From positions 1 through 6,422 of the forward strand of contig JAJYGZ010000264.1 in the NCBI GenBank assembly GCA_021790495.1: a stretch of 6,422 nt of DNA. The letters run 5' to 3'. Numbering within the stretch: the stretch's first letter is position 1; each line of letters starts with the position of its first letter. Below the pieces are notes generated by a model. The model worked only from the letters and a program-made list of their open reading frames with translations. It made no database searches and was not told where the DNA came from. Below, one piece after another: positions 1 through 5,376 of this stretch. The position numbers were made by a program, and so were the translations under genes. The DNA comes from Actinomycetes bacterium (GTDB lineage: Bacteria > Actinomycetota > Acidimicrobiia > Acidimicrobiales > Acidimicrobiaceae).

Positions 1-494
1 TCGATATGCGGGTACCGGCCGGAAATTTGTTGGGCGAGATAGAGGGACAAGGCTTTTTCCAACTCATGAACCAGCTTCCCCAGGAGCGCCTCGCCATTGC
101 GACCACCGCGGTCGCTGCCACCGAGACCGCGGTGGAACTCGCGATCCGATACGCTAAGGATCGCAGCGCTTTCGATAAGCAGCTCATCGACTTTCAGAAC
201 ACTCGCTACGTTCTTTCTGAGTGCAAGACCGATGCACTCGCCGCGAGAACCTTGTTGGATCACTGCATTTCTCTTCATCTCGATGGTCGGTTGGATGCCG
301 CCACGGCTTCGATGGCGAAATTCTGGTGTACCGATCGTCAGGTGGACGTCATTGACAGGTGTCTGCAAATCTTTGGTGGCTATGGCTACATGCTTGAATA
401 CCCGATCGCGCGTATGTACGCCGCGGCCCGGGTGCAGAAGATTTACGGCGGGACAAACGAGATCATGAAAGAACTCATCGCCAGGACTCTTTGA
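1..494 (+). CDS. Acyl-CoA dehydrogenase, C-terminal part (5' end outside window)
   Basis: This is the C-terminal part of an FAD-dependent acyl-CoA dehydrogenase, which oxidises acyl-CoA to 2-enoyl-CoA in beta-oxidation or branched-chain acid breakdown. The frame is open to the left edge (first full codon at 3), and the ATG at 6 is internal: it lies where family members read DVRVP. The text visible is the end of the middle beta domain (RVPAGNLLGE) and the helical C-terminal domain, including LPQERLAIA, QIFGGYGYMLEYPIARMY and the closing IYGGTNEIMKELIART. In the family, medium-chain enzymes carry the catalytic Glu in YEGT; here that position is Gly (IYGGT, codon 447-449). The Glu of LPQERL (codon 84-86) sits where long-chain and isovaleryl-type enzymes keep their base. 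A long-chain/LCAD-like type is therefore likely, but the chain length used cannot be read from this fragment. It ends in TGA directly before a terminator-like hairpin and appears unrelated to the genes to its right. Confidence 0.93.
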   Translation, partial: DMRVPAGNLLGEIEGQGFFQLMNQLPQERLAIATTAVAATETAVELAIRYAKDRSAFDKQLIDFQNTRYVLSECKTDALAARTLLDHCISLHLDGRLDAATASMAKFWCTDRQVDVIDRCLQIFGGYGYMLEYPIARMYAAARVQKIYGGTNEIMKELIARTL

Positions 495-521
495 GAGTCG
501 GGGTGCTTTTTCGGCTCTTTT
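494..521 (+). terminator. Probable Rho-independent terminator of the acyl-CoA dehydrogenase gene
   Basis: AGAGTCG (494-500) pairs with CGGCTCT (512-518) with one G-T wobble, across an 11-nt loop. The run TTTT (518-521) follows. It begins at the stop codon of the dehydrogenase, where a terminator is expected. The stem is short and the T tract is only four bases, so it may be weak. Confidence 0.5.
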
Positions 522-587
522 CGCTATCGGCCTGGACAAATTGGATCCGATTCTCCCGGCCCTCCAAGGTTGGGGTGCCAGGGGCTC

Positions 588-981
588 CTAAAGCTTTGCC
601 CAAGGAACAGCTCCCCGCTCCGGGTCTTGCAGCGGTGAGGTGACATCGCGAAGGGCCCGGAACCAGTCGAGCGGAGCCGTGGCCTCGCGAAGGGCCCGGA
701 ACCAGTCGAGCGGAGCCGTGGCCTCGCGCTCGCAAAGAAGCTCCACCGTTCGTGGTCACACAGGGCAACAGGGGGATTCCACATGCTCGTTGTAGCACCA
801 AAAGCGTTTCGGGATGGCTTGGTTGTCGAGGTGGGAGAAGCCCCCCGAGAACTCCTCAACCCAGTCGCGAAGCTCCTCCCACTCGGATTGCGCGTCGACG
901 GCGGGGATCGTCGGCCAGGATATTGGCGAGTTCGTCGACGTAGGCGTCGGGCGTCTCCACGACTCCTTCGATGGAGTGCTC
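588..981 (-). pseudogene. Frame-broken remnant of a small actinobacterial accessory protein
   Basis: No intact reading frame exists here, but a continuous protein-like text can be followed on the minus strand by changing frame. From 981 to about 904 it reads CEHSIEGVVETPDAYVDELA then NILADDP. From about 905 to 777 it reads AVDAQSEWEELRDWVEEF and later AIPKRFWCYNEHVE. From about 775 to 728 it reads PPVALCDHERWSFFAS. From 725 to the TAG at 588-590 it reads EATAPLDWFRALR (twice in tandem), then DVTSPLQDPERGAVPWAKL. The order Trp-rich helix, CYxxHV, ALxDHExxSF, APLDWFRALRD matches, from memory, small (roughly 130-aa) uncharacterised actinobacterial proteins often found on mobile elements; no function is known to me. 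Two breaks fall in C runs on this strand (plus-strand G runs 903-906 and 771-775), and a third lies near 726-730. A GTG at 960-958 could be the start: AAGGAG (968-963) precedes it but only 2 nt away. Without the second break, frame 0 instead meets a TGA at 758-756. Confidence 0.6.
646..728. repeat. 39-bp perfect tandem direct repeat (two copies plus 5 bases)
   Basis: Bases 646-684 and 685-723 are identical 39-bp units starting TCGCGAAGGGCCCGG, and the first five bases of a third copy occur at 724-728. The unit is a multiple of three, so on the minus strand it repeats 13 residues (REATAPLDWFRAL) in frame inside the decayed gene. It looks like one recent duplication by slippage or unequal exchange rather than a minisatellite array. 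Confidence 0.95.
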
Positions 982-1069
982 GCAATGAGCAGGCCAGGAG
1001 TGCCGATCTCCTCTCGGGCTCGGGTCAAAGGCTCAATTCGGCATTCAGGATACCTGCCAGCCGAGAGGT

Positions 1070-1096
1070 AATCGACATTTCGTGAGAGTGTCGATT
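1070..1096. repeat. Perfect 8-bp inverted repeat with 11-nt spacer
   Basis: AATCGACA (1070-1077) and TGTCGATT (1089-1096) are perfect reverse complements around TTTCGTGAGAG. The dyad could be a regulator binding site or a small hairpin. It lies about 130 bp before the proposed start of the hydrolase gene. No T run follows on either strand, so it is not a typical terminator. Confidence 0.6.
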
Positions 1097-1162
1097 CGAA
1101 GTGGCAAACCAGAGGGACGCGAACAATTGCGCGAGAGTTCACCTAAAGCATTGCGGCGATCG

Positions 1163-1179
1163 TGGAGCGCATCGCTCCA
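1163..1179. repeat. Perfect 7-bp stem hairpin with 3-nt loop
   Basis: TGGAGCG (1163-1169), loop CAT, CGCTCCA (1173-1179). It lies 47 bp upstream of the ATG at 1227, so it may fall in the leader of the hydrolase mRNA. No T tract follows on either strand. Confidence 0.55.
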
Positions 1180-1187
1180 GCTAGATT

Positions 1188-1198
1188 ACCCAATGGGT
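1188..1198. promoter_or_regulatory. Short palindrome ACCCAATGGGT, possible operator
   Basis: The 5-bp arms ACCCA and TGGGT flank a single central A, 28 bp before the ATG at 1227. Its position suits a repressor or leader element for the hydrolase gene. An 11-bp palindrome can arise by chance, and no matching second copy was seen in the window. Confidence 0.25.
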
Positions 1199-1226
1199 CG
1201 ACGAGCTGAGGTTGTGCGAAATCGAA

Positions 1227-2765
1227 ATGAAACGAAGCGTCCTTTTCATCACCATGGATCAATGGCGCGGCGATAGCCTCTCGGCCCTTGGTCACCCGGT
1301 GCTATCGACGCCGGCGCTGGACCGACTGGCAGCCTCGGGCGTATTATTTTCCAACCATTGGGCCAATGCTGCGCCTTGTGGGCCGTCGCGAGCTTGCTTG
1401 TACACGGGCACCTACCTTTTTCACAACCGAAGCGTGGCAAATGGAACTCCGCTCGACGCGCGCTTTACCAATATTGCGCTCCTGGCGAGAGCGATCGGGT
1501 ATGACCCGGTATTGTTCGGCTATACCGATACCAGCGTTGATCCCGCCACAGTCGCGCCAGACGACGCTCGGCTTCGGAGCTACGAGCAGGTATTGCCGGG
1601 TTTTCGAGCAGTAGTTCACGATCCATTCGAGCAAGGCAGCCCAGCTTGGGGCCGGTGGTTGGAGAGCAAAGGCGTGGAAGTTCCGGCCAACCCGCATGAT
1701 CTCTATCTTCCCGCCGAAGGATTTCTGGGCGCGGAATCGCACGGCAGCACCTGGGCGCCGACTCGATTTCGCTCCGAACATTCCCAAAGCGTATTTATCA
1801 CAGATGCTGTCATCGATTATCTCAAAGAGCATGCCGAAGAGGGGTTCTTCGTCCATGCTTCGTTCATCCGTCCGCACCCGCCGCGACGCAATCCCGAGGG
1901 TTATCACGATCTTTATGATGTGGAAGACCTCCCTGACTTCGTCGGGGAGGAGGACTTTGAAGTAGAGGCCTCGGCACACCCGCTAAACGACATCGCGATG
2001 CGTCTTGCTGTCGTCGGCTCTCCTTTGGACCAGCGCGAGCGCAAGCAAATGCGTGCGACTTACCACGGCGCGCAGCGCGAAGTGGACGATCAACTCGCTC
2101 GGCTCTTTGACTACCTCAAAGCGAGCGGACTAGATCGAGATACTCTCGTGGTGGTAACGAGCGATCACGGCGAGATGGGCGGAGACCACTGGCTCTTTGA
2201 GAAATTGGGCTATTGGGACGAGAGTTTTCACGTGCCGCTCATCGTCGTTGATCCAAGCGCATCCGCGACGGCAGGAACCGTTGTCGATGCCTTTACCGAG
2301 GCGGTTGACGTTCTTCCCACCCTGTGCGATTGGCTCGGATTGCCAATTCCTTTGCAAGCGGACGGATTCTCGCTGGTTCCGTTCCTTCAAACGGGCCTGA
2401 CACCCCAACACTGGCGCTCATCCGCGCATTTTGAGTGGGACTTTCGCAGCTGGCGGGACCGTTTTGGGGGGTTATTTTCAAAGATGCCTCTCGATCATTG
2501 CTCCTTGGTTGTTCAGCGCGCACGTGATGTCAAATACGTTCAGTTCGCTGCTGATATCGAGATCTTGCCGCCGCTCATCTTTGATCTCGACGCCGACCCG
2601 CGCCAGCTTCACAACCTCTGGTCCGAAACCGGTGGCGCGAAACTCGCCTTCGAAGCGACGCGTGAGTTGCTGCAGTGGAGGATGCGATTTAACGAGCGCG
2701 GCTACAGCAGCCATTTGCTGACTGCGGCCCATGGCCTGGTCGTTGGGAGCGACACCTGGCGCTGA
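1227..2765 (+). CDS. Phosphonate monoester hydrolase-like enzyme of the sulfatase superfamily
   Basis: A 512-aa metal-dependent hydrolase of the alkaline phosphatase/sulfatase superfamily, probably cleaving phosphonate, phosphate or sulfate esters. No signal peptide is visible, so it should be cytoplasmic. Seen in the sequence: metal ligands D11 and D313-H314 (TSDHGE), and the nucleophile C51 in CGPSRACLYTG, the CxPSR signature whose Cys is oxidised to formylglycine. Also seen are N72, Y99, H217 (FIRPHPP) and K326 (FEKLGY). By memory-based alignment these match active-site residues of rhizobial phosphonate monoester hydrolase (D12, C57, N78, Y105, H218, D324, H325, K337). The similarity continues to the C-terminus (HFEWDFRS, DHCSLVV, LPPLIFDLDADP). 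D101 stands where that enzyme has Thr, so the substrate may differ. Maturation would need a formylglycine-generating enzyme, not in the window. I prefer ATG 1227 (MKRSVLFITMDQ) over an in-frame TTG at 1212; neither has a strong ribosome site. It stands alone between a decayed gene and the fructose operon. Confidence 0.85.
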   Translation: MKRSVLFITMDQWRGDSLSALGHPVLSTPALDRLAASGVLFSNHWANAAPCGPSRACLYTGTYLFHNRSVANGTPLDARFTNIALLARAIGYDPVLFGYTDTSVDPATVAPDDARLRSYEQVLPGFRAVVHDPFEQGSPAWGRWLESKGVEVPANPHDLYLPAEGFLGAESHGSTWAPTRFRSEHSQSVFITDAVIDYLKEHAEEGFFVHASFIRPHPPRRNPEGYHDLYDVEDLPDFVGEEDFEVEASAHPLNDIAMRLAVVGSPLDQRERKQMRATYHGAQREVDDQLARLFDYLKASGLDRDTLVVVTSDHGEMGGDHWLFEKLGYWDESFHVPLIVVDPSASATAGTVVDAFTEAVDVLPTLCDWLGLPIPLQADGFSLVPFLQTGLTPQHWRSSAHFEWDFRSWRDRFGGLFSKMPLDHCSLVVQRARDVKYVQFAADIEILPPLIFDLDADPRQLHNLWSETGGAKLAFEATRELLQWRMRFNERGYSSHLLTAAHGLVVGSDTWR

Positions 2766-2788
2766 GTTGTGTCGAGCGCGGGGTCCCA

Positions 2789-3046
2789 ATGAGCCAATTG
2801 GTCAAGCGATCGGTGCGCTATAGCGTCTCGGCGCAATGGCTTTTGGCCGCTTCCCCCGGTTACGGGGCGTATTTCATGAAGTTCCGCGCCAGTGCGCTTG
2901 CGAGTGGTTTGCTCTGGGTCAAAGCGGAACCAAATCGATTCTTTGCCGTAGCGGCTACCGCTACGAACGCCGACATCGTGGACGCACCTAGGGCGTTGGC
3001 AGATGTCAAGCTCCAAAGCGACCTCCGAACGCGGCTGGAGCTCTAA
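2789..3046 (+). CDS. Doubtful 85-aa hypothetical protein
   Basis: An ATG-started frame (MSQLVKRSVRYSVSAQWLL...) ends in TAA, 23 bp after the hydrolase stop and on the same strand. I recognise no family. For: many third codon positions are G or C, and it could be read from the hydrolase transcript. Against: only a weak G-rich stretch (2779-2783) precedes the ATG, the composition is unremarkable, the minus strand is also open over the same bases, and a perfect 19-bp hairpin (2947-2965) lies inside it. There is no signal peptide and no clear membrane helix. It may be a chance frame or a gene remnant. Confidence 0.22.
   Translation: MSQLVKRSVRYSVSAQWLLAASPGYGAYFMKFRASALASGLLWVKAEPNRFFAVAATATNADIVDAPRALADVKLQSDLRTRLEL
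2947..2965. repeat. Perfect 8-bp stem hairpin in the hydrolase-fruR gap
   Basis: CGTAGCGG (2947-2954), loop CTA, CCGCTACG (2958-2965). It is the strongest simple hairpin seen in the window. No T run follows on either strand, so it is not an ordinary intrinsic terminator. It could be a repetitive extragenic element or an mRNA-stabilising structure; no second copy occurs in this window. Confidence 0.6.
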
Positions 3047-3061
3047 AAAATAATTCTTGGA

Positions 3062-3100
3062 TTTGTTTTGCAATTACTTGTAAAACCAATCAAACAAAAG
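3062..3100. promoter_or_regulatory. Candidate FruR (DeoR-type) operator
   Basis: TTTGTTT (3062-3068) and AAACAAA (3092-3098) form a perfect inverted pair separated by 23 bp. The right half fills the end of the promoter spacer, touching the -10 box, so a bound repressor would block RNA polymerase. TTTG/CAAA-rich operators are common for DeoR-family sugar regulators, including, from memory, SugR and FruR in corynebacteria. Assignment to the adjacent regulator is inference. Confidence 0.45.
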
Positions 3101-3106
3101 TATTAT
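3078..3106 (+). promoter_or_regulatory. Predicted sigma-70-type promoter of the fructose operon
   Basis: TTGTAA (3078-3083) and TATTAT (3101-3106) are separated by exactly 17 bp, close to the TTGACA/TATAAT consensus (4/6 and 5/6). They lie in a sharply AT-rich stretch (about 3043-3120) in an otherwise GC-rich window, just before the regulator gene. Transcription would start near 3113, about 30 nt before the ATG at 3143. Confidence 0.6.
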
Positions 3107-3142
3107 ATGTTAAAACGGAAGTAAACCCAAGAAAGTTCGCCC

Positions 3143-3904
3143 ATGTATCCAGAAGAACGTCAGCGTTGGATCCTCGAGCGTCTCAATGACCTAGGACGTG
3201 TCGAGGTGCTTGAAATAGCTGCGGAACTCGGTGTAACACCCGAGACGATTCGCAAGGATCTCACCCAGCTTGAGACCCTTGGGCATATCAAGCGCGTGCA
3301 CGGCGGCGCGGTCAATATCGAAAAGCTGCGTTATGAACCGGGTCTCGGCTCGCGTGCTTCGATCATGCTCTTGGCCAAGGACGCTATCGCCGCCAGGGCA
3401 CTTAGCGAGGTTCCCGACGGCGGTTCAATCATCCTGGACGCCGGATCGACCACGGCTCGGCTCGCGGCGCTGCTGCCCCGTGATCGCGAATTGATGGTGG
3501 TGACGAATTCGGTGCCCGTAGCCGCGATGCTCGCCGACACGCCCTCCTTTACGGTTCTGCTCATCGGGGGACGCCTGCGTTCAAAGACCATGGCGACAGT
3601 GGATAGCTGGGCCCTGGCGGCGCTCTCGGAGATCCGCGTGGCCACCGCGTTCATGGGTGCCAACGGCATCTCTGTCGAACGGGGATTCACTACTGCCGAC
3701 CCGAGCGAGGCGGCCGTCAAAAAAGCTATGGTGCAAGCCGCAAAAAGAGTCGTCGTGCTGGCGGACAACACCAAGATCGGCGACGAGAAGTTCGTTCGGT
3801 TCGCGTCCTGCCAAGACGTGGATGTGCTTATCACCAGTTCTGGAATATCCGATCTTGACGTGAGCGCCCTTGAGATGGCCAATGTCAAGGTGGTGGTCGC
3901 GTGA
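3143..3904 (+). CDS. fruR: DeoR-family transcriptional regulator of the fructose operon
   Basis: A 253-aa DNA-binding regulator of normal length for the family. Residues 6-57 form the DeoR winged helix-turn-helix (RQRWILERLNDLGRVEVLEI), with recognition helix TPETIRKDLTQL (32-43) and the closing RVHGGA (51-56). Residues 75-250 are the sugar-phosphate-binding DeoR C-terminal domain: DAGSTT (99-104), TNS (121-123), IGG (141-143), GANG (172-175) and LADNTKIG (206-213). In the family these loops bind a phosphorylated sugar. Next to fruK and fructose PTS genes the ligand is probably fructose 1-phosphate, which would relieve repression. A weak ribosome site AAGAAAG (3129-3135) lies 7 nt before the ATG. 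The stop overlaps the next start by 4 bp (GTGA, 3901-3904), so it is first gene of the operon and probably autoregulated through the upstream operator. The role as fructose regulator rests on context. Confidence 0.9.
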   Translation: MYPEERQRWILERLNDLGRVEVLEIAAELGVTPETIRKDLTQLETLGHIKRVHGGAVNIEKLRYEPGLGSRASIMLLAKDAIAARALSEVPDGGSIILDAGSTTARLAALLPRDRELMVVTNSVPVAAMLADTPSFTVLLIGGRLRSKTMATVDSWALAALSEIRVATAFMGANGISVERGFTTADPSEAAVKKAMVQAAKRVVVLADNTKIGDEKFVRFASCQDVDVLITSSGISDLDVSALEMANVKVVVA

Positions 3905-4851
3905 TCGTCACCATAACCCCTAATCCAAGCGTGGATCGAACCCTTGAAGTGGCAACCCTTGAAGTTGGGGGTGTAATACGGGCAAGCGCGTGTCGCGTGG
4001 ACGCTGGCGGCAAGGGAATAAACATCTCCCGCGCGCTGTCGGCGTCCGGGGTGGCCACCGTTGCCGTCTTCCCGGTGGGTGGTGCCGCCGGGGCTGAGAT
4101 GTTGAGGCTGTTAGCCGATGAAGGTGTCGCCGTGGTTCCGGTTCCGATATCGGAGGCGATTCGCATGAATATCAGCATCGTCACCCCAGATGGAGTGGTC
4201 ACCAAGATAAACGAGGCTGGACCGATCTTCGAGATCGACGAAGAAAAATCCCTTATTGCCGCGGCTGGCCGTGCCTGTGCTGGTGCGAGTTGGGTCGTCG
4301 CCTCGGGAACTCTGCCGCGGGGAGTCTCCGAAGATTTCTTTGCCCGAGCGTTAGAGGGCCTGGGCAACTCCAAGGTAAAAGTGGCGATCGATACCGTCGG
4401 AACCCCTCTGCTGGAGAGCCTGAGAATCCATCCCGATGTAATCAAGCCGAATCTCGAGGAGCTGGAAGAGATCAGCGCGGCCGAGATCTTCACCCTTGGC
4501 GAGGTCGTCGAGGCCTCGCGCGGGCTTATCGCAAGAGGAGCGCGCGCGGTGTTGGCGAGTCTCGGACCAGATGGTGCTGTCCTGGTAACTGGCGACTCGG
4601 CAATTTACGGCGAGGCGTGGGTGGATCGGGTTCGCAGCACCGTTGGTGCCGGAGACTCTTTGCTTGCCGGGTTTCTATCCGCGGGCGGAGTCGGCGCGGT
4701 GGCACTGGCCGAAGGCTTGGCTTGGGCGGCGAGCGCTGTAACTCTTCCGGGAAGTCGCATGCCAGACGCCAACAACGTCGATCGGTCCGTGGTGGTTATC
4801 CACGACTCGATCGATCCCGATCGAATACTCGCACAAAGGAGTCGAATATGA
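3901..4851 (+). CDS. fruK: 1-phosphofructokinase
   Basis: A 316-aa kinase of the PfkB/ribokinase family. It phosphorylates fructose 1-phosphate with ATP to fructose 1,6-bisphosphate, feeding PTS-imported fructose into glycolysis in the cytoplasm. Seen: the N-terminal TITPNPSVDRTL typical of the FruK/LacC group, the substrate-binding glycine motif GGKGIN (36-41), KPNLEELEEI (the PfkB KPN-x-EE element), and the C-terminal signature STVGAGDSLLAGF with catalytic base D252. The start is GTG at 3901, overlapping the fruR stop by 4 bp; no separate ribosome site is needed if translation is coupled. It ends at TGA 4849-4851, overlapping the next ATG by 4 bp. Tagatose-6-phosphate kinase (LacC) is the closest alternative, but the fructose-type EIIA and EIIBC genes directly downstream favour FruK. 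Confidence 0.95.
   Translation: MIVTITPNPSVDRTLEVATLEVGGVIRASACRVDAGGKGINISRALSASGVATVAVFPVGGAAGAEMLRLLADEGVAVVPVPISEAIRMNISIVTPDGVVTKINEAGPIFEIDEEKSLIAAAGRACAGASWVVASGTLPRGVSEDFFARALEGLGNSKVKVAIDTVGTPLLESLRIHPDVIKPNLEELEEISAAEIFTLGEVVEASRGLIARGARAVLASLGPDGAVLVTGDSAIYGEAWVDRVRSTVGAGDSLLAGFLSAGGVGAVALAEGLAWAASAVTLPGSRMPDANNVDRSVVVIHDSIDPDRILAQRSRI
4835..4841 (+). promoter_or_regulatory. Strong ribosome binding site fixing the EIIA start
   Basis: AAAGGAG lies 6 nt before the ATG at 4848, inside the end of fruK. It decides the EIIA start, because the frame is open far upstream (to about 4290) as an antisense-free shadow of fruK. The start and the fruK stop share ATGA. Confidence 0.85.
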
Positions 4852-5297
4852 GCGCACTAATTACACCCGAAATGGTGGATCTCTCCATGGATGCCCAATC
4901 CAAAGACGATGCCATCGCCAAGATGGTCCAGTTGCTGGTTTTTGCTGGTCGAGTCACCGATGGCGAACTACTTCTGAAAGATGTTCTCGCTCGCGAGACG
5001 CAGATGCAGACGGGCATTGAAGGCGGCATAGGGATACCGCACGCCCGAAGCGACGCGGTTAGCGAGCCGAGCCTCGCTTTTGCGAAGTCGCCGCGAGGGG
5101 TTGACTTCGGCTCGGCGGACGGTTTGGCGGACCTGATTTTTCTCATCGCGGTTCCGTCGGGCTCGGATGCGGACCACATGAAGATCATCGCCGCCTTGGC
5201 GCGCCGTTTGATCCATGCTTCCTTCAAGGACGGGTTGCGCCAGGCACGAACGCCACAAGAGGTTGCCGTCCTGATTACCAAGGAGGTACTCGGATAG
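4848..5297 (+). CDS. PTS fructose-type EIIA component (stand-alone)
   Basis: A 149-aa single-domain EIIA protein of the fructose/mannitol PTS family (PTS EIIA type 2), of normal domain length. It accepts phosphate from HPr on a histidine and passes it to the EIIB cysteine. The phosphorylated residue is H65 in GIEGGIGIPHARS, the family signature. Supporting text is AIAKMVQLLVFAGRV (early helix), LLKDVLARETQMQTG, and LIFLIAVPSGSDADHMKIIA later in the domain. It is soluble and has no membrane helices. Translation starts at ATG 4848 with AAAGGAG 6 nt upstream and a 4-bp overlap with fruK. Many bacteria fuse this domain to EIIBC or to HPr; here it is separate and encoded between the kinase and the permease. 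Context and sequence favour fructose over mannitol, since no mannitol dehydrogenase gene is nearby. The stop is TAG at 5295-5297. Confidence 0.93.
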   Translation: MSALITPEMVDLSMDAQSKDDAIAKMVQLLVFAGRVTDGELLLKDVLARETQMQTGIEGGIGIPHARSDAVSEPSLAFAKSPRGVDFGSADGLADLIFLIAVPSGSDADHMKIIAALARRLIHASFKDGLRQARTPQEVAVLITKEVLG

Positions 5298-5376
5298 CAA
5301 TACCGATAATTTCGCCAACCGTGGCCGCTGGCCAAAGTCATCTCTATTCAAAATACAACTAAGTGGGGGATCGTAA
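5298..5376 (+). other. 79-bp gap between EIIA and EIIBC genes
   Basis: This is the only real spacer inside the operon. It holds a short hairpin TGGCC-GCT-GGCCA (5322-5334, 5-bp stem) with no T run after it, so termination is not supported. A partial RNA-processing or attenuation role is possible. The ribosome site of the next gene, GGGGGA (5365-5370), lies at its end, 6 nt before the GTG. Confidence 0.45.

Larger units (their letters stand above)
982..1226. other. Intergenic region upstream of the sulfatase-type gene, with inverted repeats
   Basis: I see no supportable gene here. Frame 0 on the minus strand stays open to 1142, but its text does not resemble a known family and continues only as background to the decayed gene. 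The stretch holds three symmetrical sequences, listed separately (1070-1096, 1163-1179, 1188-1198). I could not find a well spaced -35/-10 pair for the downstream gene. Confidence 0.5.

Noticed and set aside
646..728. CRISPR-like array
   Set aside because: The two 39-bp copies are directly adjacent with no spacers, and the unit encodes part of a protein remnant.
475..985. Two minus-strand open frames (475-801 and 524-985) that include the repeated segment
   Set aside because: Their Arg/Gly/Ser/Pro-rich translations look like off-frame text. The family-like words are spread over three frames, so neither is a real gene by itself; only part of the 524-985 frame (PPVALCDHERWSFFAS) belongs to the remnant.
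3009..3042. AGCTCCA/TGGAGCT dyad as a terminator before the fru operon
   Set aside because: On the plus strand it is followed by CTAAAAAATAA, not a T run, and its 20-nt loop is long; on the minus strand the T run precedes rather than follows the stem.
3331..3888. Long minus-strand open frame opposite fruR
   Set aside because: It mirrors codon bias of the real plus-strand gene and shows no recognisable domain; same for minus-strand frames 3885-4493, 4796-5341 and 6030-6404.
4290..4847. N-terminal extension of the EIIA frame into fruK
   Set aside because: The extension translates to Arg/Gly/Ser-rich text overlapping the conserved fruK frame, and ATG 4848 has a strong AAAGGAG site at ideal spacing.
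5322..5334. Intrinsic terminator between EIIA and EIIBC
   Set aside because: The stem has only 5 bp and is followed by AAGTCATC with no T tract.
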